From assembly GCA_037039925.1 (NCBI GenBank), contig JAXRKP010001074.1, positions 1-64,000 of the forward strand: a stretch of DNA of 64,000 nt, read 5' to 3'. The position numbers and the translations under genes were made by a program. Numbering within the stretch: position 1 is the first letter of the stretch; every line of letters starts with the position of its first letter. This document shows, one piece after another, positions 11,990 through 23,689 of the stretch. Under the pieces are notes generated by a model, which had not been told where the DNA came from, did no database searches, and saw only the letters and a program-made list of their open reading frames with translations. This DNA comes from Doris montereyensis. Its lineage: Eukaryota; Mollusca; Gastropoda; Nudibranchia; Dorididae.

Positions 11990-12555
11990 TCTGTTCTGAT
12001 CCACTGTCTTTCTATTAGTAGTATTAGGTCTTTCCTTATTCTTTTATATTCCTTTTCACTAGTTATCGGATCGGCCTACTGCAGATATATTATTTTTATC
12101 ACTTCTACGTAACAGTAACATCCGATGATAGTCTATATATCCCTTTCTATAAAAGAAATGGGAATGCACATGCGCCACACCGTTCGGTGCCCGCGTGGAC
12201 AGCAATAGTTTTAAAATAAAGAATTATTAATTTATTTATTTATTAATGGAGACTTTCTTTTTAACCGGAAGTGATTTGTTCTAAAGTAAATTATTTAAAC
12301 TCATGCATCCATTGAAAACCAGAATTTGCAGCGATGTGAATTTGGCTACGCTGCAATGTGGCCATTGAAGCTATATTATCATATTGTCAGGAAGTTGATT
12401 TGAATGCAAAATTACATGCAATGTTTCACACTGACAAAGAACTTAATCTTTTCTTTCCTAAACAAACTCAAATAAAATATTAGATTGTCATTCATGGAAA
12501 TTAAAACAGCACCTTTAAGATCGGTGGGATGTTGTTGGGTTTTTTTTTGTTGCTT
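11990..12555. other. No gene recognised
   Basis: AT-rich sequence. Segment 12165-12210 (GTTCGGTGCCCGCGTGGAC) is shared in inverted form with 3915-3945. Confidence 0.4.
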
Positions 12556-12722
12556 AAATAAACTATTTTGTTAACTGTTGGATGTGTTCTGGCTCATTAA
12601 GGACCTCAAATGATTCATTCAAGGAAGGAAAGACTAAGGTCAATTCTTTCCTTCCTTGAATTAATCCTTTGAGGTCCTTAAAGAGCAGAACACATCCAAC
12701 AGTTAACCAAAACAGCTTATTT
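12556..12722. repeat. Foldback inverted repeat, arms about 77 bp
   Basis: Left arm 12556-12632 and right arm 12646-12722 are near-perfect inverse copies (for example TTAACTGTTGGATGTGTTCT against its complement) around a 13-bp spacer. The outer part of the right arm is then repeated directly at about 12735-12792. It resembles a foldback or MITE-type element. No clear target duplication was seen. Confidence 0.85.
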
Positions 12723-12792
12723 AAGTTCATCAGCTGGACAGAACATATCCAACAATTAACCAAAACAGCTTATTTGAGTTCATCAGCTGGAC

Positions 12793-13056
12793 ATAGCACT
12801 GGCCCATTCGCACCTATCTGAGTGGAGAGCAAATATCTTATAGTTGGGTAAGACCAAACTGGAAATTAACCCAATTTCCTCATAGGCTCACTTCGAAATA
12901 AGTAGCAGGGCCATGGTTTGCCTACTTTAACAGTGACATAGTCTTTACTATCAATGATTGATTCAATGAGCAGACAGCCTTAATTCAGTAAGTATTCAAT
13001 GATTCAAAGCTATTTACGTGTGAATAGGATTGTAATATGTCAACAACAGAACGTAC
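12793..13056. other. No gene recognised; presumed intron or flank of the cathepsin Z-like exon
   Basis: Unique-looking sequence. A following cathepsin Z exon was looked for on the minus strand and not found. Confidence 0.4.
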
Positions 13057-13178
13057 ACCGAGGAATGTGTTAATTACGAGTTGTAGAAGCATAGTTTATC
13101 CCACTCTCATTTCTCCAATCAAAATCAGTAGGGAGTGATTGCAATATACGAGCATCTTCAAATGGTCGGGGTTTGGTT
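13057..13178 (-). pseudogene. Cathepsin Z-like exon with an in-frame stop
   Basis: After acceptor TAATTTCAG, 122 nt encode TKPRPFEDARILQSLPTDFD, then WRNESGINYASTTRN, a TAA stop, HIPR and a donor GTACGT. It matches the start of mature cathepsin Z (PRPHEYL, then WDWRNVDGVNYAS and RNQHIP). The HIP tripeptide is the insertion that marks cathepsin Z among papain-family enzymes. The stop replaces Gln (CAA to TAA). Splice sites and phase (1 nt at each end) match the paralogous exon at 36921-37026. No following exon was found at lower coordinates, so this is probably a relic or a partly seen gene. Confidence 0.85.
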
Positions 13179-13324
13179 CTGAAATTAAAAGAAACAATAT
13201 TTTAAAAGAAATACAATAGAGAAGTTGATGACATCAATGAGAGGTGTCAGAAAGTTGCCCATTTAGTAAAAACAAACATTTTCAGAGAAAAGTATTTGAT
13301 AACATCTAATTTCGCTCTTTTTTA

Positions 13325-14420
13325 GTTTTAGAAGTTTGACAGACCCGCTGGGAAAAGCAGTGAATGTGATGTTGTCTTCTTTGTTTTCAGAAAGTTTGAC
13401 AGACACACTAGGAAAAGCAGATAAACACAAGCAGTGAGGCATGGTGGCCTGGATTTTTTTTTCTGTCTATTCCTTGTGTTTGTCTCGTCTTTGTTCCTTT
13501 GGGGCTTTCATATTGTCTTGTGTCATTACATTGGCTTCTGACATACCCCTTGCCTCACTGCTTGTATTTATCTACGTCAGATTACTTCAGAGGCATACTA
13601 TCTATTGTAATGTATTTATTCGTCAATGTTCAATGGTTGTTTAAAATAATACTAGGTTTAGATCTAGAGAAAATTGTAATCGGGGCTACTGAGGGAACGA
13701 ACTGTCAGTGAATATGACGGCTAGTCATGACTGGATTCGTGCGAAAGACCTTGCTAATGAAACTCCTTTTTTAGGAGCGTAGTTAGCTCGATTGGTAGCA
13801 CGCTTTCTTTTCATGGCGAGGCGATGGGTGCCGACGCAGAGGTTGCGGGTTCGATCCCCATGGTGGCCTGGATTTTTTCTGTCTATTCCTTGTGTTTGTC
13901 TCGTCTTTGTTCCTTTGGGGCTTTCATATTGTCTTGTGTCATTACATTGGCTAGGAAAAGCAGTGAATGTGATGTTGTCTTCTTTGTTTTCAGGACGTTT
14001 GACAGACACACTAGGAAAAGCAGTGAATGTGATGTTGTCTTCTTTGTTTTCAGGACGTTTGACAGACACAGTAGGAAAAAGCAGTGAATGTGATGTTGTC
14101 TTCTTTGTTTTCAGGACGTTTGACAGACACAGTAGGAAAAAGCAGTGAATGTGATGTTGTCTTCTTTGTTTTCAGGTAGTTTGACAGACACACTAGGAAA
14201 AGCAGTGAATGGGATATTGTCTTCTTTTTTTTCAAGACGTTTGACAGACACACTAGGAAAAAGCAGTGAATGTGATGTTGTCTTCTTTGTTTTCAGGACG
14301 TTTGACAGACACACTAGGAAAAGCATTGAATGTGATGTTGTCTTCTTTGTTTTCAGGACGTTTGACAGACACACTAAGAAAAGCAGTGAATGTGATGTTG
14401 TCTTCTTTGTTTTCAGGAAG
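13325..14420. repeat. 60-bp tandem array split by SINE copies
   Basis: Units contain GTTTGACAGACACACTAGG and GTGAATGTGATGTTGTCTTC, ending TTGTTTTCAG. Two copies lie at about 13325-13425 and seven or eight at about 13953-14420. Two copies of SINE family A body (13438-13536 and 13858-13954) lie between, so SINE insertion and duplication interrupted the array. Confidence 0.9.
13774..13955 (+). mobile_element. tRNA-derived SINE, family A, full copy
   Basis: Head GGAGCGTAGTTAGCTCGATT, box B GGTTCGATCCCC, then the body with TTGTGTTTGTCTCGTCTTTG. The body is repeated without the head at 13438-13536 in the same orientation, nearly identical, which suggests local duplication rather than two insertions. 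Confidence 0.82.
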
Positions 14421-14689
14421 AACAGCTAGGGAAATTATTGAGGTGAAAATGCTTAAGATATGAAAGAACAAGAAAACTGCAGTGGACAACATAGAGTCTC
14501 GTATCCTTCATCACATCAGATCATCAGATCTACAAACAAAATTACAAGCGAACAAATGCTGCAGAAGACTCTAAGGTATCACCTAGAGAGAAGACACAAG
14601 CAATGAGGAAGTGGGGTGAAAAGTTCTACAACACAGCGAGCACTTTCAGCCATGATTATAGATCAAATTAATGATCTTTCCAAACTCAT

Positions 14690-14855
14690 CCTAACATGAT
14701 CCACGCATGGGGACGAGGAGGAGAAGAGGAAGACAGAAAAGATAGGGAGATCTTCTCCCCAAACCAAAAGCTTGGCTCACGACCGAGAACAATGGAAGCT
14801 ACTGGTGTGACTGTCCAGTGTGCAGAGTCCTCACCACCCTTGAGAGATACAGTAT
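14690..14855 (+). mobile_element. LINE 3' end (C-terminal coding remnant)
   Basis: The plus strand reads TRRRRGRQKR, a stop where these proteins usually have Trp, and then KSLAHDREQWKLLV. This is the typical C-terminus of non-LTR retrotransposon polyproteins (GRxRKRW followed by DRxxWRxLV). It runs straight into the (GAT)n tract, as expected for elements that end in short tandem repeats. Confidence 0.65.
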
Positions 14856-15395
14856 ACATGATGATAATGATGATAATAGAGATGGTGGTGGTGATGATGA
14901 TGATGATGTTGATGCAGAGGATGATGAGGAGGAGGATAATGATGATGATAATGATGATGATGAGGAAGATGATGATGATGATGATGATAAGGATGATGAT
15001 GATGATTATGATGATGATGATGAGGATGATGATGAGAATGATGATGATGAGGATGATGAAGATGATGATTACGATGCTGAAGATGATGATGATGATGATG
15101 AGGAGGATGACGATGATGATGAGGATTATGAGGATAATGATGCTGAAGTTGATGATGATGATGATGATGATGATAAGTGTGGTAGTGATGATGATGATGA
15201 TGATGATGAGGGTGCTGATAATGCTGAGGAGGATGAGGATGATGATGATGATGATGATGATAACGGTGGTGATGATGATGATGATGATGAGGACGGGGAT
15301 GATGATGAGGAGGCTGATAATGCTGAGGATGATGATGAAGAGATTGATGATGATGATGATGATGGCAATGATGATGATGATCCTTCATCATCAGA
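14856..15395. repeat. (GAT)n microsatellite, imperfect
   Basis: About 540 bp of GAT triplets with GAG, GAA and AAT variants, beginning at the LINE 3' end. Confidence 0.95.
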
Positions 15396-15399
15396 AAAA

Positions 15400-15645
15400 A
15401 TACAAATATATGGTGAGGATATGAAGTGAATCACCCTAAATATATGGTGAGGATATGAAGTGAATCACCCTAAATATATGGTGAGGATATGAAGTGAATC
15501 ACCCTAAATATATGGTGAGGATATGAAGTGAATCACCCTAAATATATAGTGAGGATATGAAGTGAATCACCCTAAATATATAGTGAGGATATGAAGTGAA
15601 TCACCCTAAATATATGGTGAGGATATAGTGAATCACCTAAATATA
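15400..15645. repeat. 34-bp tandem array
   Basis: About seven copies of a 34-bp unit containing GAGGATATGAAGTGAATCAC. It begins at the edge of the (GAT)n tract; its first bases GGTGAGGATATGA are GAT-like, so it may have grown from that edge. Confidence 0.93.
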
Positions 15646-16164
15646 TATATATCTTCCTCTGTTCAGTCTTCTGCCTAGACTCATTTTCCTCTATTTTTGA
15701 AATTGTGTTCGTTAACTATAGGAGTAATTCAGTATTTTCTTTTATGTTTCGAGTAGAGTCAGCTCAAATTTTGAATATTTGAGTGAAAATTGATAGAACT
15801 AATACATGTACTTATAAGAATTTTAAAGTAATATGTTTTAATCTATTTTCTACATCTGCAAATGTGTCCACTTTATGTATTTCTCTTTTATGATGCATGA
15901 TCGCGATAGAATTTTGCCAGTTGCCTGAACTGCCGAGACAGAACATGATGAGACTCGAAAATTTTACTGACCTATCTTTCATTCAAAATTGAGAGTATAA
16001 TTGTCTTGTTATCTCGCTCACTCCAATCTCCCTTTTTTGACATCAGTGTATTCCTCTCCAATCTACCGATAGGGTACGCAACTCGAAAATGACTGTCTTG
16101 TCATGTTCTACTTGGGCATTGTTAGGTCCATTTCGTAACCAACCGTATACGCTTGTGTATATTT
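15646..16164. other. No gene recognised
   Basis: Unique-looking AT-rich sequence without a supported exon. Confidence 0.4.
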
Positions 16165-16200
<36 letters not shown>

Positions 16201-16362
16201 ATGTATGTATGTATGAGTGTGTGTGTGAGTGTGTGTGCGTGTATGTATATGTGTATATGAGTACGTGTATGTATGTATGTATCTGTGTATGTATGTGTGT
16301 ATGTGTGTACGTGTATGTATGTGTGTGCGTATATGTGTGTGTGTGGGTGTGTGTGTGTGGCT
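16165..16362. repeat. (GT)n/(GTAT)n microsatellite
   Basis: About 200 bp of GT and GTAT repeats with minor interruptions. Confidence 0.95.
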
Positions 16363-16559
16363 TGAGTAGCATTAGTTTTAATCATAAAGATCATACGGGC
16401 TAAAGCTGCAATGCTCTGTGCGAGGTAGACAAGAACAACATGAGTACACGTGGGTCTCCCCTGATGTAATTGCAATCTGCTGTTGGTACACTGAATACAA
16501 GTTGTATACTGGGTCTGCCATTGTTTCTTCCTGAGTAAATATCACATTATAAATGACAA

Positions 16560-16690
16560 AATTCGTAGTAGCAAGTGTGTATGTATTATTGTCACCTGCT
16601 CCGCTTCATGCTATAGAAACCGGGATAAGCTCCAGCTCTATAGGCCTTAAGGGCCCTGGGGGAACTTTACTTACTAGTACAATGGACTCA
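16560..16690 (+). mobile_element. SINE family C, 3' body fragment
   Basis: CCGCTTCATGCTATAGAAAC and CGGGATAAGCTCC match the 3' part of the SINE copies at 40910-41205 and 2962-3243. Confidence 0.65.
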
Positions 16691-17645
16691 CATCACAACA
16701 GTCCGCCATACAAGAAAAAGAAGACGAACGAGGAGGAGATATTTCATTTCAGCTGCTTGTACTCTATTGTATTCTCTACTGTCTAAAATCCAAGTTTCGC
16801 TGCCATAGAGGAGAGTAGGACAATAAACTGTGTTGTATACTGCCACTTTGGTTTTTGTTAACAATTCTTGTTTACCCACAAATGCCTTTCCTAGATGGTT
16901 ATATATTGTACTTGCCTTTTTGATTCTCTGGCTGATTTCTTCGCTTAGTTTTCCCTCTGAGTTAATCATTACTCCTATGTAATTGTAGCTTTGAACTTGT
17001 TCTAAATACTCCTGCCCAATTTAAGATTTTGTGTTTTAGCTTCCCTAGTCACTAGCATTATTTTTTGGTTTTCTTTGCATTTACTCTCATTCCTTTTTTT
17101 ATTTAGTTCATTGTTCATAATGTTGATATTCGACTGAGTCGGCAAATGAAAGCATTGATACATTTACTGGTTTGAGCTTCCACATACCTACATTCATTTT
17201 CTTCACTTTTGAGGATGCCTTTGCGACTCAATCCATAAATGTGATAAACAAAAGAGGACTTAGGATACAACCCTGTCTTACTCCTATATCTACATCGAAT
17301 TCTGCAGATATATTTCCAGCTACTCTCACTGCACATGTTGGTTTATTGTAAAAACTTTTAATGGTTTCTATTAAATTTTGCTCTACGTTGTGTTCTTTTA
17401 AAGAATGCCATAGTTCGTCCCTCCTCACAGTCTCAAATACCTTTTCTAATTCAATAAAACACAGATGTAAGTCAATGTTTCTCTCAATTAATTTTTTCTA
17501 TTATTTGTCTAATTGTAAATATGTGATCTTGTACACTTCTTCCTGGTCTAAATCCACTCTGATGCTCTTCAATCTAATCCTCTACTCTTTTCCTTAGTCT
17601 CATTTCCGGTATCCTGGCATATACGTTTCCCAGGAATGCTAAGTA
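16690..17645 (-). mobile_element. LINE reverse-transcriptase remnant
   Basis: Minus-strand pieces in order: GISLLSIPGK, VYARIPEMRLRKRVED, EEHQSGFRPGRSVQDHIFTI (RT motif), RRDELWHSLKEHNVEQNLIE, SFYNKPTCAVRVAGNISAEF, VDIGVRQGCILSPLLF (RT motif), then MINSEGKLSEEISQRIKKAS and CPTLLYGSETW. Frames shift between pieces and the YADD region is mostly lost. A second copy of the same family lies at 42060-43290. Confidence 0.85.
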
Positions 17646-17850
17646 GTGATATCCCTCTATATCAAACAAACACGAAGGGAAAAACTGTTTATGTCGGACA
17701 AAAAAACGAGGAGAAACTGTTATTATCAAACAAACGCAAAGGGAAAACTGTTCATAACAAACAAACACGGAGGGAAAACTGTTCATGTCGGACAAAAAAA
17801 AAAAACAAAAGGAAAAACTGCTCATGTCGGACAAAAAACGGCAAGGTAAT
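17640..17850. repeat. 40-bp tandem repeat, five copies
   Basis: Units contain AAACACGAAGGGAAAAACTG and TTCATGTCGGACAAAAAA, with small indels. Located between the LINE remnant and a SINE. Confidence 0.85.
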
Positions 17851-17924
17851 AAATCAAATGAAAATCTCCTCTTCACCACGTATACACAAGGTAGTGAGAA
17901 CAATGTACAATAGACTGAGAGTTC

Positions 17925-18207
17925 GATTTGATTTACCCACATCCATAACTAACGTGATCTCGTGGGATCTTGGTGGGATTTTTGTTTATCTTGCCCGAAT
18001 TGCCCTGTAATCAGTCAAAGAGATCTTTAACGCGCAAAGAGTGTTGTGATCTGCACACGTCTCCGATGTGACTAGGGAGGGGAGTTGGAGTGGGGTAGAT
18101 TGTACCTGAAAAAAAATCGAGAAAATGTTTCAGCCGTTGACGGGGCTTGATTCCAGGACCTTTGAGTTGAGAGGCCGACACCTTGCCTCTGGACTATCGA
18201 GGGCCCT
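17925..18207 (-). mobile_element. tRNA-derived SINE, family D
   Basis: The minus-strand head TAGTCCAGAGGCAAGGTGTC with GGCCTCTCAACTC and a box B-like segment is followed by a body containing GATCTCTTTGACTG and ACCAAGATCCCACGAGATCA. Related copies: 34868-35185, 39560-39725, 44750-44992. Confidence 0.75.
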
Positions 18208-18399
18208 TTGGCTGACAGAAAACCGGACGTAAAATTACATCTTGTACATACTTTTAATAAATGCAGATAATGACAGGAGATAAGGCGAAAATTATATACA
18301 AAAGACATAAGATTAAATTTACATGTATCAACTGAAAGAATACCGTTTACGTAAACGTTTAAATAAAGTTATAATATAGATAAAATATCAGACACCGCC

Positions 18400-20165
18400 T
18401 GCACATAATCTTTGATAAATGTGAAATACAAAAGAAAGGAGATAAGGGGCAAATAATCTACAATACACATAATGTTGATAAATGTGAAATACAAAGAAAG
18501 GAGATAAGGGCAAATAATCTACAATACACATAATGTTGATAAATGTGAAATACAAAGAAAGGAGATAAGGGGCAAATAATCTACAATACACATAATGTTG
18601 ATAAATGTGAAATACAAAGAAAGGAGATAAGGGGCAAATAATCTACAATACACATAATGTTGATAAATGTGAAATACAAAGAAAGGAGATAAGGGCAAAT
18701 AATCTACAATACACATAATCTTGATAAATGTGAAATACAAAGAAAGGAGATAAAGGGGCAAATAATCTACAATACACATAATGTTGATAAATGTGAAATA
18801 CAAAGAAAGGAGATAAGGGGCAAATAATCTACAATACACATAATCTTGATAAATGTGAAATACAAAGAAAGGAGATAAGGGGCAAATAATCTACAATACA
18901 CATAATGTTGATAAATGTGAAATACAAAAAAAGGAGATGCAAATAATCTACAATACATGTTGATAATGTTGAGAAATACAAAGAAAGGAGATAAGGGGCA
19001 AATAATCTACAATACACATAATCTTGATAAATGTGAAATACAAAGAAAGGAGATAAAGGGGCAAATAATCTACAATACACATAATCTTGATAAATGTGAA
19101 ATACAAAGAAAAGGAGATAGGGGCAAACAATCTACAATACACATAATCTTGATAAATGTGAAATACAAAGAAAGGAGATAAGGGGCAAATAATCTACAAT
19201 ACACATAATCTTGATAAATGTGAAATACAAAGAAAGGAGATAAGGGCAAATAATCTACAATACACATAATCTTGATAAATGTGAAATACAAAGAAAGGAG
19301 ATAAGGGCAAATAATCTACAATACACATAATCTTGATAAATGTGAAATACAAAGAAAGGAGATAAGGGGCAAATAATCTACAATACACATAATCTTGATA
19401 AATGTGAAATACAAAGAAAGGAGATAAGGGCAAATAATCTACAATACACATAATCTTGATAAATGTGAAATACAAAGAAAGGAGATAAAGGGCAAACAAT
19501 CTACAATACACATAATCTTGATAAATGTGAAATACAAAGAAAGGAGATAAGGGGCAAAACAATCTACAATACACATAATCTTGATAAATGTGAAATACAA
19601 AGAAAGGAGATAAAGGGGCAAATAATCTACAATACACATAATCTTGATAAATGTGAAATACAAAGAAAGGAGATAAGGGGCAAATAATCTACAATACACA
19701 TAATCTTGATAAATGTGAAATACAAAGAAAGGAGATAAGGGGCAAATAACCTACAATATAATCTTGATAAATGTGAAATACAAAGAAAGGAGATAGGGGC
19801 AAATAATCTACAATACACATAATCTTGATAAATGTGAAATACAAAGAAAGGAGATAAGGGGCAAACAATCTACAATACACATAATCTTGATAAATGTGAA
19901 ATACAAAGAAAGGAGATAAGGGGCAAATAATCTACAATACACATAATCTTGATAAATGTGAAATACAAAGAAAGGAGATAAGGGGCAAATAATCTACAAT
20001 ACACATAATCTTGATAAATGTGAAATACAAAGAAAGGAGATAAAGGGGCAAATAATCTACAATACACATAATCTTGATAAATGTGAAATACAAAGAAAGG
20101 AGATTTAAAGGCACATAATCTTGATAAATGAAATACAAAGAAAGGAGATAAAAGGCAAATAAATA
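18400..20165. repeat. 62-bp tandem array
   Basis: About 28 copies of a 62-bp unit containing CTTGATAAATGTGAAATACA and AAGAAAGGAGATAAGGGGC. Copies before about 18700 have GTTGATAAATG where later ones have CTTGATAAATG. It lies just downstream of the poly(A) signal of the cathepsin Z-like gene. Both flanks carry related sequence (18305-18375 and 20180-20245). Confidence 0.96.
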
Positions 20166-20385
20166 CAATACACATAATATTTGGATTACAGGTATCTACT
20201 GAAATAATACCGTGCGAATAATGTTTTATGTAAAGTTATAATAAAATAATGTAAGGGTTCAGTCGCAATTTGTGTTCCATCTATTATGTGTTATGTACTC
20301 AAGTTGACGTAACGAAAGACAAATACCATTGTTAAACAAAAGAAAAAAAAGAATAACACATTTGTTTTTGAGAAGCAAATGAAAC

Positions 20386-20391
20386 TTTATT
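20386..20391 (-). promoter_or_regulatory. Poly(A) signal of the cathepsin Z-like gene
   Basis: AATAAA on the minus strand (TTTATT on the plus strand), about 124 nt after the TGA stop of the last exon. It is correctly placed for 3' end formation and supports this being a true terminal exon. Confidence 0.6.
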
Positions 20392-20514
20392 GAACAACAT
20401 GTGACAATATGAAAAAAAAATGTCACAAAATCTTGAGAACGTCACAGTAGTTTTTTCTGTCCCAGTGTCACAATCTTCAATAATATTCATTTCTATTCCC
20501 ACAAGGATCGGACG

Positions 20515-20625
20515 TCAGGCTTTTGTCTTACCAAATATTACTTGCTGGCAATTGGTTTCAATACCAAGGTTGGACGTGTCATCGCTATCCGTAGATGTAA
20601 CAATTCGAAACCATCCATTCTCTCC
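20515..20625 (-). CDS. Cathepsin Z-like last exon
   Basis: After acceptor TATTGCAG, 37 codons read GENGWFRIVTSTDSDDTSNL, GIETNCQQVIFGKTKA and stop (TGA at 20515-20517). It aligns with the exon at 2400-2505 and with the cathepsin Z C-terminus. The start of this exon and its splice acceptor are repeated about six times just upstream (20633-21115). Relative to the 2.4-kb copy one G is absent right after the acceptor, so the entry phase differs. All copies in the array share this, so it is not a random read error. Confidence 0.85.
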   Translation of the reverse strand, partial: GENGWFRIVTSTDSDDTSNLGIETNCQQVIFGKTKA

Positions 20626-20632
20626 CTGCAAT

Positions 20633-21115
20633 ACAGAAAATGGTTATTGGTAAATATGCCTTATACGTAGGTGTTACAATTCGAAACCATCCATGCTCTC
20701 CCTGCAATACAGAAAATGGTTATTGGTAAATATACCTTATACGTAGGTCTTACAATTCGAAACGATCCATTCTCACCCTGCAATACAGAAAATGGTTATT
20801 GGTAAATATACTTTATACGTAGATGTGACAATTCGAAACCATCCATGCTCTCCATGGAATACATGAAATGGTTATTGGTAAATATACTTTATACGTAGAT
20901 GTTACAATTCGAAACCATCCATGCTCTCCATGGAATACATGAAATGGTTATTGGTAAATATACCTTATACGTAGGTGTTACAATTCGAAACGATCCATGC
21001 TCTCCATGGAATACATGAAATGGCTATTGGTAAATATACCTTATACGTAGGTGTTACAATTCGAAACCATCCATGCTCTCCATGGAATACATGAAACGGC
21101 TATTGGTAAATATAC
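20633..21115. repeat. 76-bp array of splice acceptor plus exon start
   Basis: About six copies of a 76-bp unit. On the minus strand each contains the last bases of the intron and the first ~45 bp of the cathepsin Z-like last exon (GGAGAGCATGGATGGTTTCG). Copies at 20640-20780 keep the TGCAG acceptor. Copies from about 20840 read CATGG there and have lost it. Confidence 0.92.
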
Positions 21116-21364
21116 ACTTCTAACAATGTTCTTCAAAGCATTTACAATAAATGCCAAAGATAATAGAGTCTGATCAGGATGTGTTTTACTATTACCCAAT
21201 GCCATATTAGGCATTTCCTTTCATTTAGTCTTGTTTACTTGCGTAATTCATCGGGGATGACCTGGTAAATACATCCGAAATATGTTCAATGTAAATATAA
21301 AGCAATATCTCAAAGAAGCTGTCTATTTAATTTGAAAGCTTCAAAATACTTTTAAGTTGATTTT
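21116..21364. other. No feature recognised (intron)
   Basis: Unique-looking intron sequence of the cathepsin Z-like gene. The missing His/Asn exon was looked for here and not found. Confidence 0.4.
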
Positions 21365-21600
21365 CTCGACATTGGTATTGACATTATTTTATCATTTGGT
21401 ATTGACATTATTTTATCATTTGGTATTGACATTATTTTATCATTTGGTATTGGCATTATTTTTATCATTGGTATTGACATTATTTTATCATTTGGTATTG
21501 ACAATATTTCATCATTTAGTATTGACACCATTTTATCCTTTGGTATTGACATTATTTTATCCTTTGGTATTGAGACCATTTTATCATTTGGGTGTAACTT
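21365..21600. repeat. 24-bp tandem array
   Basis: About ten copies of TTTTATCATTTGGTATTGAC plus ATTA. Confidence 0.95.
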
Positions 21601-21938
21601 GGTGACTCGTAAGATCTTAAACGCATCGAAAACAAAGAAATTGTTTTTCAGCTGGTAACACTATTATATTAGTAACGAAATCACGAAAAACTTCATTTAT
21701 TTTCTGCAGCCTGTTGATTGGTTGAGGTGTGGGCGTGAAAGTATTTGGATTCACATATATGTCCAATTGTGTAAATACGGCAAAACGTAAACACAGCTAG
21801 TCTGTTGGTAAAGAGAGTTTAAATCGAGACCATTATATTATTATCTTTAGTATAAGAACTAGATCTACCTTATTGATATTTACTCTAAAGTCATATTCCA
21901 ATCACTTCTTTACTTTCACTACTTTTAGTATAAGTAGA

Positions 21939-22633
<695 letters not shown>

Positions 22634-22794
22634 TATAATATTTTACAACAGTATTGACACTTTTTTTGTTTTTTAAATTTCCATTTGAGCAGTGGCTCTG
22701 ATACCCCGCAAGGACAGATTGGATGTTTGTACCAGAGTGATGAGATGTATAACTAACTCACTACTTGGAAAGCATTTCCTGATGATTGGGAAAA

Positions 22795-23222
22795 GGGTGA
22801 AGACCTAGGAAATGTCAGTACAGGTATAGGTAGTCCCAGGTGAAGACCTAGGAAATCTCAGTATAGGTATAGGTAGTCCCAGGTGAAGACCTAGGAAATC
22901 TCAGTATAGGTAGTCCCAGGTGAAGACCTAGGAAATCTCAGTATAGGTAGTCCCAGGTGAAGACCTAGGAAATCTCAGTACAGGTATAGGTAGTCCAGGT
23001 GAAGACCTAGGAAATCTCAGTACAGGTATAGGTAGTCCCAGGTGAAGACCTAGGAAATCTCAGTACAGGTATAGGTAGTCCCAGGTGAAGACCTAGGAAA
23101 TCTCAGTACAGGTATAGGTAGTCCCAGGTGAAGACCTAGGAAATCTCAGTACAGGTATAGGTAGTCCCAGGTGAAGACCTAGGAAATCTCAGTACAGGTG
23201 TAGGTAGTCCCAGGTGAAGACC
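22795..23222. repeat. 43-bp tandem array
   Basis: About ten copies of a 43-bp unit containing GTGAAGACCTAGGAAATCTC and GGTATAGGTAGTCCCAG. Some copies lack the first ~7 bp of the GTACAGGTATAGG stretch. Confidence 0.95.
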
Positions 23223-23261
23223 AAACCTGCCTAGTCCACTGTTGACAAATAGATTGCTTTT

Positions 23262-23672
23262 GCAGTTACGCTTTCTCAAAGAGGAAGGGAATGCTACAGT
23301 TACACTTTCTCAAAGAGGAAGGGAATGCTACAGTTACACTTTCTCAAAGAGGAAGGGAATGCTACAGTTACACTTTCTCAAAGAGGAAGGGAATGCTACA
23401 GTTACACTTTCTCAAAGAGGAAGGGAATGCTACAGTTACACTTTCTCAAGAGGAAGGGCATGCTACAGTTACACTTTCTCAAAGAGGAAGGGCATGCTAC
23501 AGTTACATTTCTCAAAGAGGAAGGGAATGCTACAGTTACACTTTCTCAAAGAGGAAGGGAATGCTACAGTTACACTTTCTCAAAGAGGAAGGGAATGCTA
23601 CAGTTACACTTTCTCAATGAGGAAGGGAATGCTACAGTTACACTTTCTCAAAGAGGAAGGGAATGCTACAGC
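23262..23672. repeat. 34-bp tandem array
   Basis: About twelve copies of a 34-bp unit containing TTACACTTTCTCAAAGAGGA and AGGGAATGCTACAG. Confidence 0.95.
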
Positions 23673-23689
23673 TGGAATGAGGTAAGATT

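Noticed and set aside
14696..15429. Acidic Asp-rich protein of about 200-240 codons
   Set aside because: It is the (GAT)n tract fused to a degenerate LINE end.
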